From Immundisolibacteraceae bacterium (lineage in GTDB: Bacteria; Pseudomonadota; Gammaproteobacteria; Immundisolibacterales; Immundisolibacteraceae), in NCBI GenBank assembly GCA_016763355.1, contig JAESTY010000170.1:1-8454 (forward strand): 8,454 nt of DNA. The letters run 5' to 3'. Below are positions 1-6,379 of the stretch, piece by piece (the first letter of the stretch is position 1; each line of letters starts with the position of its first letter). The notes under the pieces are model-generated. The model saw only the letters and a program-made list of their open reading frames with translations. It had not been told where the DNA came from and searched no databases. A program made the translations under genes and the position numbers.

Positions 1-2
1 AC

Positions 3-1277
3 AAGTCCACCTTCCCGATGCGGGTCTCTATCAACGCGCTGCCTGATGATGGCAGCGGCATCGCGCGGTTTATAGGTAGTTGCCATGATCTGTCCGAGTT
101 TAAACAACAGGAAACCCAGCTCCGGCGGGCTCAGCGCATGGATGCACTAGGCAAGTTGACCGGCGGTATCGCCCACGACTTTAACAACCTGCTGGGCGTA
201 GTCATCGGCTATTCCGGGCTGCTAGAAAGAAAACTCTCCGCAGAGCCCAAATTGGCCAGGCATGCCAGCCAGATTCTGCATGCCGCAGAACGCGGCGCCA
301 ACCTAACCAACAAACTGTTAGGGTTTTCGCGCCAGGAAGAATTGATTGCCGCCAGAGTCGATGTTAATGCGTTGGTAACAGATCAGCTAGAAGTACTGCA
401 GACAACCCTGACGGTACGCATCGCGCTTAAAGTTAATCTGGGCGAGCAATTATGGCCGGTCTGGTTGGATAACAATGACCTGCAGGATGCGCTGCTCAAC
501 ATCAGCATCAACGCCTCACATGCCATGGATGAATCCTGCCGGGTTCATCAGTTAACCATCAGCACCAGCAACATCTCGCTAGACCCAGCCGAGGCCAAAA
601 CCCTGGGGCTCAGGAGTGGCGATTATGTCCGACTCAGCCTTGCGGATACCGGCATCGGCATGGACGATGAAACTAAGGAAAGCATTTTTGACCCGTTTTT
701 TTCAACCAAAGGGGCCGAAGGCACAGGTCTTGGCCTTTCCCAGGTTTTTGGCTTTATCAGCCGAGCAGATGGTGCGATTAAAGTTCATTCAACGCTGGGA
801 GTTGGCACCGAATTTATGCTCTATTTCCCACGCCATATAGTAGATAAAACAGTGCAGCAGGATTCGCCAGCGCAACTAGATAGTGCTGATAATCAGATAA
901 AATTGGGAAGCAATATACAAATTTTGGTGGTCGACGATGAAGCAGATTTGAACGAGCTCAATGTTGAGTTATTAACCGAGCAGGGCTATCAGGTATTTGC
1001 TGCTGAAAACAGCGACCAGGCGTGGGCAATACTTCAACAGCAGGATATCGACCTGATCTATTGTGATGTGGTGATGCCTGGCACCGATGGCTTTCAACTC
1101 GCCGAGCGGGTACAGCAACAATATCCACAGATTAAAATTCAAATGACAAGCGGCTTCACCGGCGACCTTCACGTCGATATTTCGGATCAAAAGTTACATC
1201 AGCAGATGCTGTATAAACCCGTAAACCCACAGCGCATGCTGGAACGGATCCAATTTTTATTATCCGACCGACCTTAA
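3..1277 (+). CDS. Hybrid sensor histidine kinase (PAS - HisKA - HATPase - receiver), 5' end outside window
   Basis: The reading frame is open from base 3, so the gene begins left of the window. The Met at 18 is internal, since the residues around it read as the end of a PAS/PAC fold leading into a coiled linker (about 25-45, counted from that Met). Visible parts: DHp H-box GGIAHDFNNLLG with phospho-accepting H53; N-box LNISINASHAM (about 160-170); G1 box DTGIGMD (210-216); F box IFDPFFSTK; G2 box GTGLGL (235-240). A C-terminal receiver (about 300-415) has acidic pair D306/D307, phospho-acceptor D350 in YCDVVMPG, T377 and K400. All catalytic boxes look intact. Role by family: autophosphorylation on His and transfer to its own receiver Asp. 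The signal and output are unknown because the sensor half is missing. No membrane segment lies in the visible part. A lone receiver gene follows 73 nt downstream on the same strand. Confidence 0.93.
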   Translation, partial: KSTFPMRVSINALPDDGSGIARFIGSCHDLSEFKQQETQLRRAQRMDALGKLTGGIAHDFNNLLGVVIGYSGLLERKLSAEPKLARHASQILHAAERGANLTNKLLGFSRQEELIAARVDVNALVTDQLEVLQTTLTVRIALKVNLGEQLWPVWLDNNDLQDALLNISINASHAMDESCRVHQLTISTSNISLDPAEAKTLGLRSGDYVRLSLADTGIGMDDETKESIFDPFFSTKGAEGTGLGLSQVFGFISRADGAIKVHSTLGVGTEFMLYFPRHIVDKTVQQDSPAQLDSADNQIKLGSNIQILVVDDEADLNELNVELLTEQGYQVFAAENSDQAWAILQQQDIDLIYCDVVMPGTDGFQLAERVQQQYPQIKIQMTSGFTGDLHVDISDQKLHQQMLYKPVNPQRMLERIQFLLSDRP

Positions 1278-1350
1278 AAATCTAATACCCTAAGAATTAG
1301 TAAATGCCGACCGGGTTTAACAATATTCTTTAAATCAGAGAGCGAAAATC

Positions 1351-1737
1351 ATGCCCAAACCGTTACTGATGGTAGTTGACGATCAAGCAGCCATGGCTGA
1401 ATTTGTTGCCGATGTGGCAGAAGAACTTGGTTTTGAAGTAAAAACCCTCCACGACGGCAAGCAGTTTCAGGCCGCCTATCTAGCCACTAAACCACTAGCC
1501 ATCGTGATGGATATTGTCATGCCGGATATGGATGGTAACGAGCTGCTGAAGTGGCTGGCTGAGCATGAGAGCGACACCCCGGTGGTCATCATGAGCGGAT
1601 TCGAAGGTAAATATGTCGCTTTAGCCCAAATGCTTGCCGAAGAACGGGGCGCAGTCATTGTTGGCACACTTGTGAAACCATTCACGGTGGAGGAATTAGA
1701 GAAGCTGCTAACAGAAATCCTGGGTTCCCTGGAATAA
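1351..1737 (+). CDS. Single-domain response regulator (CheY-like receiver)
   Basis: A 128-residue protein consisting only of a receiver domain. It shows the acidic pocket D10/D11, phospho-acceptor D54 in VMDIVMPDMDG, S82 in IMSGF (Thr/Ser switch position) and K109 in the VKPF motif, so it should be phosphorylatable. There is no DNA-binding or enzymatic output domain, so it probably acts by protein-protein contact or as an intermediate in a phosphorelay. The start ATG follows a weak purine-rich RBS (AGAGAGCG). The gene lies 73 nt after the hybrid kinase on the same strand and I see no convincing promoter or terminator between them, so cotranscription and kinase-regulator partnership are likely but inferred. 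It is convergent with the NYN-LOTUS gene, 71 nt apart. Confidence 0.93.
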   Translation: MPKPLLMVVDDQAAMAEFVADVAEELGFEVKTLHDGKQFQAAYLATKPLAIVMDIVMPDMDGNELLKWLAEHESDTPVVIMSGFEGKYVALAQMLAEERGAVIVGTLVKPFTVEELEKLLTEILGSLE

Positions 1738-1808
1738 GCTATTCTGGAAACTTTCGATTGTTAGGTTGATCCCTCCTGGCATTAGCCCAGGGTTAAAATA
1801 TGGCAGGT

Positions 1809-2621
1809 TTAACCAACTCCTAAAATCAGATAATTCCCCGAATTATCGTCCCGTTCAAGCTGCATCAATCCCTGGTCACGAGCCTGCTCCAGCAGGGCAC
1901 TGAAGTTTCTGTAACCAAAAGCAGTTTCATTAAAGTCTGGGTGCTGGCGACGCAGGGTCTGTTTGACCATGGACGACCAAACCTTCTGATCGCCCCGTTC
2001 TCTGAGTAGATCTTCAATCACCTCTACGACTATTTCTAACCCCTCATTCGGCACGCTCTCAATAACGGCTTCACTGGTTTTTTCAGTAGATTTAGCTTTC
2101 GTCTTAGCAGTCGATTCCTTAGGCTTTTTGCGCCGACGACTCTTTTTGTCGACCAGGTCATCGTAAAAAATAAACTCATCACAGTTCGATATCAACAAAT
2201 TGGAACTGGAATTTTTTACCCCGATACCAATCACTCGCTTGTTGTTTTCCCGCAACTTACTCACCAGCGGTGAAAAGTCGGAATCACCGGTAATGACCGC
2301 AAAGGTATCCATGTGTTCCTTGGTGTAACAAAGGTCAAGCGCATCGACAACCATACGAATATCCGCCGAATTTTTACCTGCCATTCGGGTATGAGGCACC
2401 TCGATAAGTTCAAATGCAGCCTCATGCATGGGTGCCTTAAACTCTTTATAGCGCTGCCAGTCGCAATAGGCTTTTTTAACCACGATATTGCCCTTCAGCA
2501 ACAGCCGATCGAGTACCTTATTGATCTCGAATGCGGGCATGGCGGTCTCTTTCACCCCCAGGGCAACATTTTCGAAATCACAAAAAACGGCAATATTTGG
2601 GGTGACATTGGACTCTTGCAT
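1809..2621 (-). CDS. NYN (PIN-like) domain protein with C-terminal LOTUS/OST-HTH domain
   Basis: A 270-residue protein. The N-terminal NYN domain (about 9-155) carries the acidic residues expected of a PIN-like metal-dependent nuclease site: D15 and N18 in FCDFENV, D87 in SADIRM, D93, and D113/D115 in ITGDSDF. A lysine/arginine-rich low-complexity linker follows (about 158-190, including SRRRKKPK). A C-terminal winged-helix LOTUS/OST-HTH-like domain (about 195-268) ends in the typical tail with an FSALLEQA-type helix and NYLILG strand. By family knowledge, NYN-LOTUS (LabA/DUF88-type) proteins are predicted cytoplasmic RNases or RNA-binding regulators; the RNA target here is unknown. The start is supported by AGGAAAG at 2628-2634, 6 nt from the ATG. 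It is divergent from the methyltransferase-like gene, with only 26 nt between start codons. Confidence 0.9.
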   Translation of the reverse strand: MQESNVTPNIAVFCDFENVALGVKETAMPAFEINKVLDRLLLKGNIVVKKAYCDWQRYKEFKAPMHEAAFELIEVPHTRMAGKNSADIRMVVDALDLCYTKEHMDTFAVITGDSDFSPLVSKLRENNKRVIGIGVKNSSSNLLISNCDEFIFYDDLVDKKSRRRKKPKESTAKTKAKSTEKTSEAVIESVPNEGLEIVVEVIEDLLRERGDQKVWSSMVKQTLRRQHPDFNETAFGYRNFSALLEQARDQGLMQLERDDNSGNYLILGVG

Positions 2622-2627
2622 CTTTAA

Positions 2628-2634
2628 CTTTCCT
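2628..2634 (-). promoter_or_regulatory. Ribosome binding site of the NYN-LOTUS gene
   Basis: AGGAAAG read on the minus strand, 6 nt before the ATG. It fixes the start at 2621. It lies back to back with the RBS of the divergent gene (GAGG, 2638-2641). Confidence 0.7.
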
Positions 2635-2647
2635 AACGAGGTATCGG

Positions 2648-3265
2648 GTGATTTTTAAACTGCCGCCAACTGCGTTCCAGCGTCAGGATGAATCTGATGA
2701 CGCTGATTTTTATAGCTTCCCGCGGCTGGTGCAACATATCGATGATGCAGCAATTGCTGCCGTCACGCAGCTATATCAAGATTGGCTACCACCTAATGGT
2801 GCTGTGCTTGACCTGATGAGCAGCTGGATCAGCCACCTACCAGAACAGGTCATTTTTGACCGAGTAGCGATCCTGGGCATGAACCAACAGGAACTCGCAG
2901 CCAACCCGCGCGCTGACGATTATAACGTTCATGACCTCAATCAAAACCCCCAGTTGCCCTATACGGACAACGAATTTGATGCTGCTACCATCTGCGTGTC
3001 TATAGATTACCTGACTCAACCAGTGGCCGTGCTATCGGAACTCAGCCGAGTCATCAAGCCAGGTGGACCATTGCTGATCACTTTTTCCAATCGCTGCTTT
3101 GCAACCAAAGCAATTGCGGTCTGGCTGCAGCTCTCAGGACACGCCCGCGGCCAGCTGGTGGCCCACTGGATTGACCAGGCCGGCGGTTTTACAGGGGCCG
3201 ATGTGGTTGACCTTTCCAGCGGCAGCGGCGATCCGTTGTTTGCGGTGATCGCGCGGGCTAAATAA
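2648..3265 (+). CDS. SAM-dependent methyltransferase-like protein (class I fold, unusual motif I)
   Basis: A 205-residue protein starting at GTG, with GAGG (2638-2641) 6 nt upstream; no in-frame ATG lies nearby. The layout fits a small Methyltransf_11-type domain: motif I region at 52-60 (AVLDLMSSW), an acidic-loop strand around 94-97 (VHDL), the FDAATICVSIDYL strand at 110-122, then the ELSRVIKPGGPLLITFSNRCF motif around 131-151, which is the usual post-motif signature of class I methyltransferases. Motif I lacks the normal glycine-rich D-x-G-x-G loop, having DLMSSW instead. From memory, this variant recurs in related cyanobacterial and plant proteins, so it may be a family trait and not decay. 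The substrate is unknown. No signal peptide or membrane segment. It is divergent from the NYN-LOTUS gene. Confidence 0.78.
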   Translation: MIFKLPPTAFQRQDESDDADFYSFPRLVQHIDDAAIAAVTQLYQDWLPPNGAVLDLMSSWISHLPEQVIFDRVAILGMNQQELAANPRADDYNVHDLNQNPQLPYTDNEFDAATICVSIDYLTQPVAVLSELSRVIKPGGPLLITFSNRCFATKAIAVWLQLSGHARGQLVAHWIDQAGGFTGADVVDLSSGSGDPLFAVIARAK

Positions 3266-3401
3266 ACCAGAGTTGGCTGGCTTATCTACCCTCTAGATAG
3301 CATAACCAACACCAAGCCTGTCTATTTTTGCAAAGAACCTATGGTTAAATGGCTAATTACATTGCTTAATAAAACAGATTAGACTTCTCCCCAACATGAG
3401 C

Positions 3402-3512
3402 AACAGGGTCACAACCTGACACTGTTAACAGCCCCGGGCGGGGTTGTTGAGGGGCAACCTAACTGGTTGGTCTTAATAGCTTGAAAGAACGGGTGAGGTT
3501 ATCCGCCTACCC
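3402..3512 (+). promoter_or_regulatory. Structured leader: row of hairpins before the 30-codon ORF
   Basis: Four hairpins can be drawn in the RNA. (1) AACAG-g-GTCA / TGAC-a-CTGTT, 3402-3426, loop CAACC. (2) AACAGCCCC / GGGGTTGTT, 3427-3448, 9 bp including one G-U, loop GGGC. (3) CAACC / GGTTG, 3455-3469, loop TAACT. (4) GGGT-g-AGG / CCTACCC, 3491-3512. The last ends 5 nt before the Shine-Dalgarno sequence. Segments of hairpins 2 and 3 can pair alternatively (GGTTG 3442-3446 with CAACC 3455-3459). I do not recognise any known riboswitch consensus. The stretch from 3266 to 3401 is AT-rich and probably holds the promoter, with a possible -35 TTGCAA at 3328-3333, but no convincing -10 at normal spacing. 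Confidence 0.5.
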
Positions 3513-3517
3513 AGTTT

Positions 3518-3523
3518 AAGGAG
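3518..3523 (+). promoter_or_regulatory. Strong ribosome binding site of the 30-codon ORF
   Basis: AAGGAG, 7 nt before the ATG at 3531. It is among the best Shine-Dalgarno matches in the window and the main evidence that the short ORF is translated. Confidence 0.75.
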
Positions 3524-3530
3524 AATAACA

Positions 3531-3623
3531 ATGAGCTTAAGTGTGATGGTATTTTTCAATATTGCTGTTCTGGTCGGTTCCGCTGCAGGGTTTATTGCAA
3601 CCAACCTGATCGAACGTAACTAA
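3531..3623 (+). CDS. Small hydrophobic protein, 30 aa, single predicted membrane segment
   Basis: ATG to TAA encodes 30 residues. Residues about 5-25 (VMVFFNIAVLVGSAAGFIAT) form one uninterrupted hydrophobic stretch long enough to span the membrane, followed by a short polar tail NLIERN. Translation is supported by AAGGAG at 7 nt spacing and by a dedicated structured leader and downstream terminator. I do not recognise the family. It does not match CydX, KdpF or TisB as I remember them. Options are a small accessory subunit of a membrane complex, a leader/regulatory peptide, or a type I toxin-like peptide; none can be chosen from sequence alone. The neighbouring genes (methyltransferase-like, pncC) give no functional hint. 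Confidence 0.65.
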   Translation: MSLSVMVFFNIAVLVGSAAGFIATNLIERN

Positions 3624-3662
3624 ACTCTGGCAGCTAACAGCGCTAGTAACCAGTTTTAAAAA

Positions 3663-3706
3663 CCGACGGTATAACCACTCTCCTCCTCTCCCGGTCATAT
3701 CGTCGG
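3663..3706 (+). ncRNA. Long hairpin with a C/U-rich, anti-Shine-Dalgarno loop (candidate regulatory RNA or 3' UTR element)
   Basis: Arms 3663-3676 and 3693-3706 form a 14-position stem: CCGACG pairs with CGTCGG, then one G-U pair, TAT/ATA, one A-C mismatch, and ACC/GGT. The 16-nt loop (3677-3692) is entirely C/U except for its first base and contains CCUCCU at 3682-3687, the same core as the 3' end of 16S rRNA. An intrinsic terminator follows 9 nt later. C/U-rich exposed loops next to a terminator are typical of trans-acting small RNAs that block ribosome binding sites. It lies 39 nt after the 30-codon ORF, so it could be a 3'-UTR-derived sRNA, an independent sRNA, or a cis element. Loop bases 3679-3684 (UCUCCU) can pair with AGGAGA (3519-3524) at the ORF's own RBS. 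RNA status is inferred. Confidence 0.5.
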
Positions 3707-3715
3707 CCAAATCTT

Positions 3716-3753
3716 AAAAGCCTCGTCACCTTAACGGTTACGAGGCTTTTTTT
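3716..3753 (+). terminator. Rho-independent terminator
   Basis: Stem GCCTCGT (3720-3726) with ACGAGGC (3740-3746). After a C-T mismatch it is extended by ACC/GGT (3728-3730 with 3736-3738), with loop TTAAC. It is followed by seven T (3747-3753). It ends the small-ORF/hairpin unit on the plus strand. The A-run at 3716-3719 gives four U on the minus strand, so it may also serve, more weakly, the convergent pncC gene, which stops 44 nt away. Confidence 0.88.
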
Positions 3754-3797
3754 ATGGACGTCATCATGGACCACAACCACCAGGCTACTAACACTCG

Positions 3798-4280
3798 TTA
3801 CTGATTCATTGCCTGATTCAGTAGTTCAATGGCCGCTTCAACAAACCGCCACATATTCGCCTCTCGATCACCGCTACCGGTTTCGATCAACCTGGTCAGC
3901 TCAACAGGGCCATCGATCGCCAACACGCAAATTCCCGGTTCATGGCCATAGCGGGTGCCGGCCGGTCCGGTAGCACCCAATTCAGCAATCCCCCAAGTAG
4001 CTCCCAATTTCTGGCGAATAGACCGGGCGCAGACTGCAACATATTCCTCCGTAAGTGGTTGCAGAGTTGTCAGCTGCTGATCACTGAGCCCTAACAGTTC
4101 ACGCCGCGCTTCGATGGTATAGACAACCGCACCGCCTAAAAAATAACTTGAGGCACCCGGAATGGCCAACAGGGCACTACTGATCAAACCACCCGTTGAA
4201 GACTCAGCAACCGCTATCGATTGTCGATTTTGCTTAAGTTGGGCGGCCACCCCGGCTGCTAGCGTCGATAATTGAGTCAT
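3798..4280 (-). CDS. pncC: CinA C-terminal domain protein / nicotinamide-nucleotide amidohydrolase PncC
   Basis: A 160-residue stand-alone CinA-C domain, the usual length for PncC, with no N-terminal MoCF-like domain. Signatures: AESSTGGLISSALLAIPGAS (25-44; most relatives have ESCTGG, here Ser replaces Cys), the GGAVVYT strand (49-55) followed by E57 and R59-R60, the glycine turn GATGPAGT (102-109), and TGSGDREA (134-141) near the C-terminus. The family hydrolyses the amide of nicotinamide mononucleotide to nicotinate mononucleotide and ammonia, recycling NMN released by DNA ligase and other NAD consumers in the cytoplasm. The start is supported by GGAG (CTCC at 4287-4290), 6 nt from the ATG. 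It lies 54 nt after the dioxygenase beta gene on the same strand, possibly as the last gene of that operon. The PncC reaction is assigned by family only. Confidence 0.87.
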   Translation of the reverse strand: MTQLSTLAAGVAAQLKQNRQSIAVAESSTGGLISSALLAIPGASSYFLGGAVVYTIEARRELLGLSDQQLTTLQPLTEEYVAVCARSIRQKLGATWGIAELGATGPAGTRYGHEPGICVLAIDGPVELTRLIETGSGDREANMWRFVEAAIELLNQAMNQ

Positions 4281-4334
4281 GATCTGCTCCGGTGACGAAA
4301 ATATGCCATTGTTTAAGAAGCCTCGACTAGTCGT

Positions 4335-4832
4335 TCAAAGCTGATAAATATCCACATAAGAGGGAATGCAATCATTCAGCAAGGTAGTTTTCTTTTTGGC
4401 AATAATCCATTTTTGGTCAAATTTCTCCAATAAATAATCGTAATAACCAAAACAGAGACCAGCCTGTTTCTGCTCATAAAAATCGACCCGCCAGTTGGCC
4501 TCTACCCGCAACTGTCCGGGTATGGCATGACTGATACGAATATTGTTAACCGAGTGGCAGGTTCGAGGAATGGTTCGGTGAGCAGGGGAGGAGGAGGATT
4601 CCAGTCTCCAGATACGCTCTTCCAGACCCAACCGATCACTGTAATAAATCAACGAAACCTCACCATCCGGATCATTGGTGGTTTCAAACGGGCCTTTCCA
4701 GGCTGGCACCCAGTATTCAACATCGGGACTGAACAGGGCCAACCAATCGTGCCAACGCTGTTGATCCAGGCAGGCACCTTCTTCAAACAGCAGGTCAGCA
4801 ACCTGTTCACGAATTTCAGTGGTGACAGTCAT
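4335..4832 (-). CDS. Aromatic ring-hydroxylating dioxygenase, beta (small) subunit
   Basis: A 165-residue NTF2-like fold protein of the ring-hydroxylating beta family (BenB/AntB-like). Recognisable parts: the early helix EGACLDQQRWHDWLALF (18-34), VEYWVPAW (38-45), the YYSDRLGLEERIWRL segment (63-77), H85-R86 and R90 before TCHSVNNI, and the C-terminal KKTTLLNDCIPSYVDIYQL region. The beta subunit is structural and packs with alpha subunits into the oxygenase hexamer; it has no metal site. A longer in-frame ORF starts at 4862, but the ATG at 4832 is chosen because GGAGGTG (4841-4847) lies 8 nt upstream and the start overlaps the alpha stop as ATGA. That overlap implies translational coupling and equal subunit supply. 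Confidence 0.92.
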   Translation of the reverse strand: MTVTTEIREQVADLLFEEGACLDQQRWHDWLALFSPDVEYWVPAWKGPFETTNDPDGEVSLIYYSDRLGLEERIWRLESSSSPAHRTIPRTCHSVNNIRISHAIPGQLRVEANWRVDFYEQKQAGLCFGYYDYLLEKFDQKWIIAKKKTTLLNDCIPSYVDIYQL

Positions 4833-6199
4833 GATTTGGCCACCTCCATCCGACTTCGCCACTCACGATAAAAGCCTCGAAACACGGTTTCATCCTGAAC
4901 CTGGACGCCACTGCTCGAATGTAGCGGATTAATGCCAATCTCTTTAGCCAGCTCATCCGGGCCGGCAATGACATTTTCCATGCCGCGGGCAAAGCCCTGA
5001 ATCCAGTCCTGCGAACTGGCCGCCAGGCCACCATGACCGATATCTTCGTAACAGGCGACATCGTCGGGAGTCGCAATACCACTGGCGTTATAAAAATCTT
5101 CGTACTGGCGCAATCGCCGACGCCGACCCTCCCGAGGTTCACCCTTAGGTGCCAGACAGAGCATGGTCATCTCGGTTTTCTGGGCACTCAACGGCCGAAT
5201 GATGCGCAGCTGCAAACTCGCACTATCGACAAACTGCATGTTGGGAAAAAAATTAATCACCCGCGGCCGAAACATCCAGTCAACGGTTAGCGGCTCGACC
5301 CCACGAGCTAGCAAATCATCACGCATTGACCAGAGCGCCCGGTTTTCTTTGGCAGGATCCGTACCCCAGAACACGGTGTGACCGTGGTCAAAAGTATAGG
5401 TGCCGGATGCCAACCCACTGAGTGAATTCAGATTAACCGCTTTAACCTTATCGCTGCCGGCAGCCTCATTTTCGCGGGCCTGGCGCTCACCGACGATTTT
5501 GGCAAAGGTGGCATGCACCGAGGTCAGGTGATAGATGTCCATGGTGTTTTCCACCTGCATCTTCCAGTTACCTTCGTAGGTGTAACTGACTTCACCGGGC
5601 AGTATTTCCATACCGTCGGCAGATTGCTGGGCAAAAGTGTCGATGAAAAACCGGGTATCACCCAGATACTCAAACAGGGTTGGCACTTCACTGCGCAAAG
5701 CGCCGAACAGAAAGCCCTGATAATTTTCAAACTGACCGATCGAAATAAGCCCATGATCACCCTGCAAAAATTCTTCGGTATAACAGCCCAGTTCCTGATC
5801 CTTGAGTTTGACGTTGTTACCCGCTGAATCAAAACACCAGGCGTGATAGGGGCACATCTGCACCGGCGAGTTGCCACTGCGCTGGGGATAAAGCCGTGTA
5901 CCCCGATGCGGACAAACATTTAAAAACGCCGCCAGCTCTCCGCCCTCATCACGCATGATGACCACCGGCTGACGACCGATATGAGTGGTTAGATAATCGT
6001 GGGGTTCAGGCAGCTGGCTTTCATGGCCCAGAAACACCCAGCTGGCTTCGAAAACGTGCTCCATCTCCAACGCAAACAGTTCTTCGTCCCGAAACAGGTC
6101 ACGATGAACGTTGAAACGACCCGCGTCTGGATCATCAATAAAGTAGTCATCGAGACGATTGACCAGACTCTCGAGGGTAATGCGGACTTTGGCATCCAT
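4829..6199 (-). CDS. Rieske aromatic ring-hydroxylating dioxygenase, alpha (large) subunit, BenA/AntA-like
   Basis: A 456-residue protein. The Rieske [2Fe-2S] domain has C96-P-H98 and C116-P-Y-H119 with the standard 17-residue gap. The catalytic domain has D221-I-Y-H224 and H229 in the TMDIYHLTSVH segment, which bridge to and bind the mononuclear Fe(II), and a likely third ligand at D379/D380 in GIATPDDV. The stretches FENYQGFLFG, RRLRQYEDFYNASGIATPDD and the GPDELAKEIGINPL segment resemble benzoate/anthranilate dioxygenase large subunits, so an aromatic carboxylate is the likely substrate class; the exact substrate is unknown. Expected reaction: O2- and NADH-dependent dihydroxylation, needing a reductase (with or without a ferredoxin) that is not in the window. 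The start is supported by AAGAGGAG (6208-6215), 8 nt before the ATG. It overlaps the beta gene by 4 nt. Confidence 0.93.
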   Translation of the reverse strand: MDAKVRITLESLVNRLDDYFIDDPDAGRFNVHRDLFRDEELFALEMEHVFEASWVFLGHESQLPEPHDYLTTHIGRQPVVIMRDEGGELAAFLNVCPHRGTRLYPQRSGNSPVQMCPYHAWCFDSAGNNVKLKDQELGCYTEEFLQGDHGLISIGQFENYQGFLFGALRSEVPTLFEYLGDTRFFIDTFAQQSADGMEILPGEVSYTYEGNWKMQVENTMDIYHLTSVHATFAKIVGERQARENEAAGSDKVKAVNLNSLSGLASGTYTFDHGHTVFWGTDPAKENRALWSMRDDLLARGVEPLTVDWMFRPRVINFFPNMQFVDSASLQLRIIRPLSAQKTEMTMLCLAPKGEPREGRRRRLRQYEDFYNASGIATPDDVACYEDIGHGGLAASSQDWIQGFARGMENVIAGPDELAKEIGINPLHSSSGVQVQDETVFRGFYREWRSRMEVAKS

Positions 6200-6262
6200 G
6201 GTTTGCTCTCCTCTTTTCAGGACCCTACTGTCGATAAAGGGTGATACTCATTTGGACTTGTC

Positions 6263-6290
6263 ATTATTTTTTTGGTCTTACAGTAGTCAA
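6263..6290 (-). promoter_or_regulatory. Candidate sigma70 promoter for the dioxygenase genes
   Basis: On the minus strand, -35 TTGACT (6285-6290), a 16-nt spacer, and -10 AATAAT (6263-6268): five of six matches in each hexamer. It lies about 64 nt upstream of the alpha ATG in an AT-rich intergenic gap. A second TTGACT (6310-6315) lies 25 bp upstream, with a poorer -10 (TATTGA, 6287-6292) at 17 nt. The rest of the 180-nt gap (6200-6379) shows no ORF and no good terminator for the preceding nuclease gene. Confidence 0.45.
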
Positions 6291-6379
6291 TAGAAAACAC
6301 TAAAAACATAGTCAAAATTTCACCAGCAGGTCAGCTTTTTTTACTTACCCACCTACAAGACGAATTGGCATCCCAAAAA

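Noticed and set aside
1775..1791. Hairpin CCTGGC/GCCCAGG between the convergent response regulator and NYN-LOTUS genes as a terminator
   Set aside because: The stem has a bulge and no U-run follows on either strand; it could still slow polymerase but I would not call it a terminator.
3402..3512. Known riboswitch or stable RNA (c-di-GMP, guanidine, glutamine, preQ1, tmRNA, RNase P, tRNA)
   Set aside because: None of the conserved core sequences of these RNAs could be recognised; only the hairpins themselves are supported.
4833..4862. Longer beta-subunit reading frame with ten extra N-terminal residues
   Set aside because: The ATG at 4832 has a strong RBS and the ATGA overlap with the alpha gene; the extension has no such support.
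4816..6244. Several open frames opposite to or shifted against the dioxygenase alpha gene
   Set aside because: They lack domain patterns and plausible ribosome binding sites and lie wholly on a well-supported gene.
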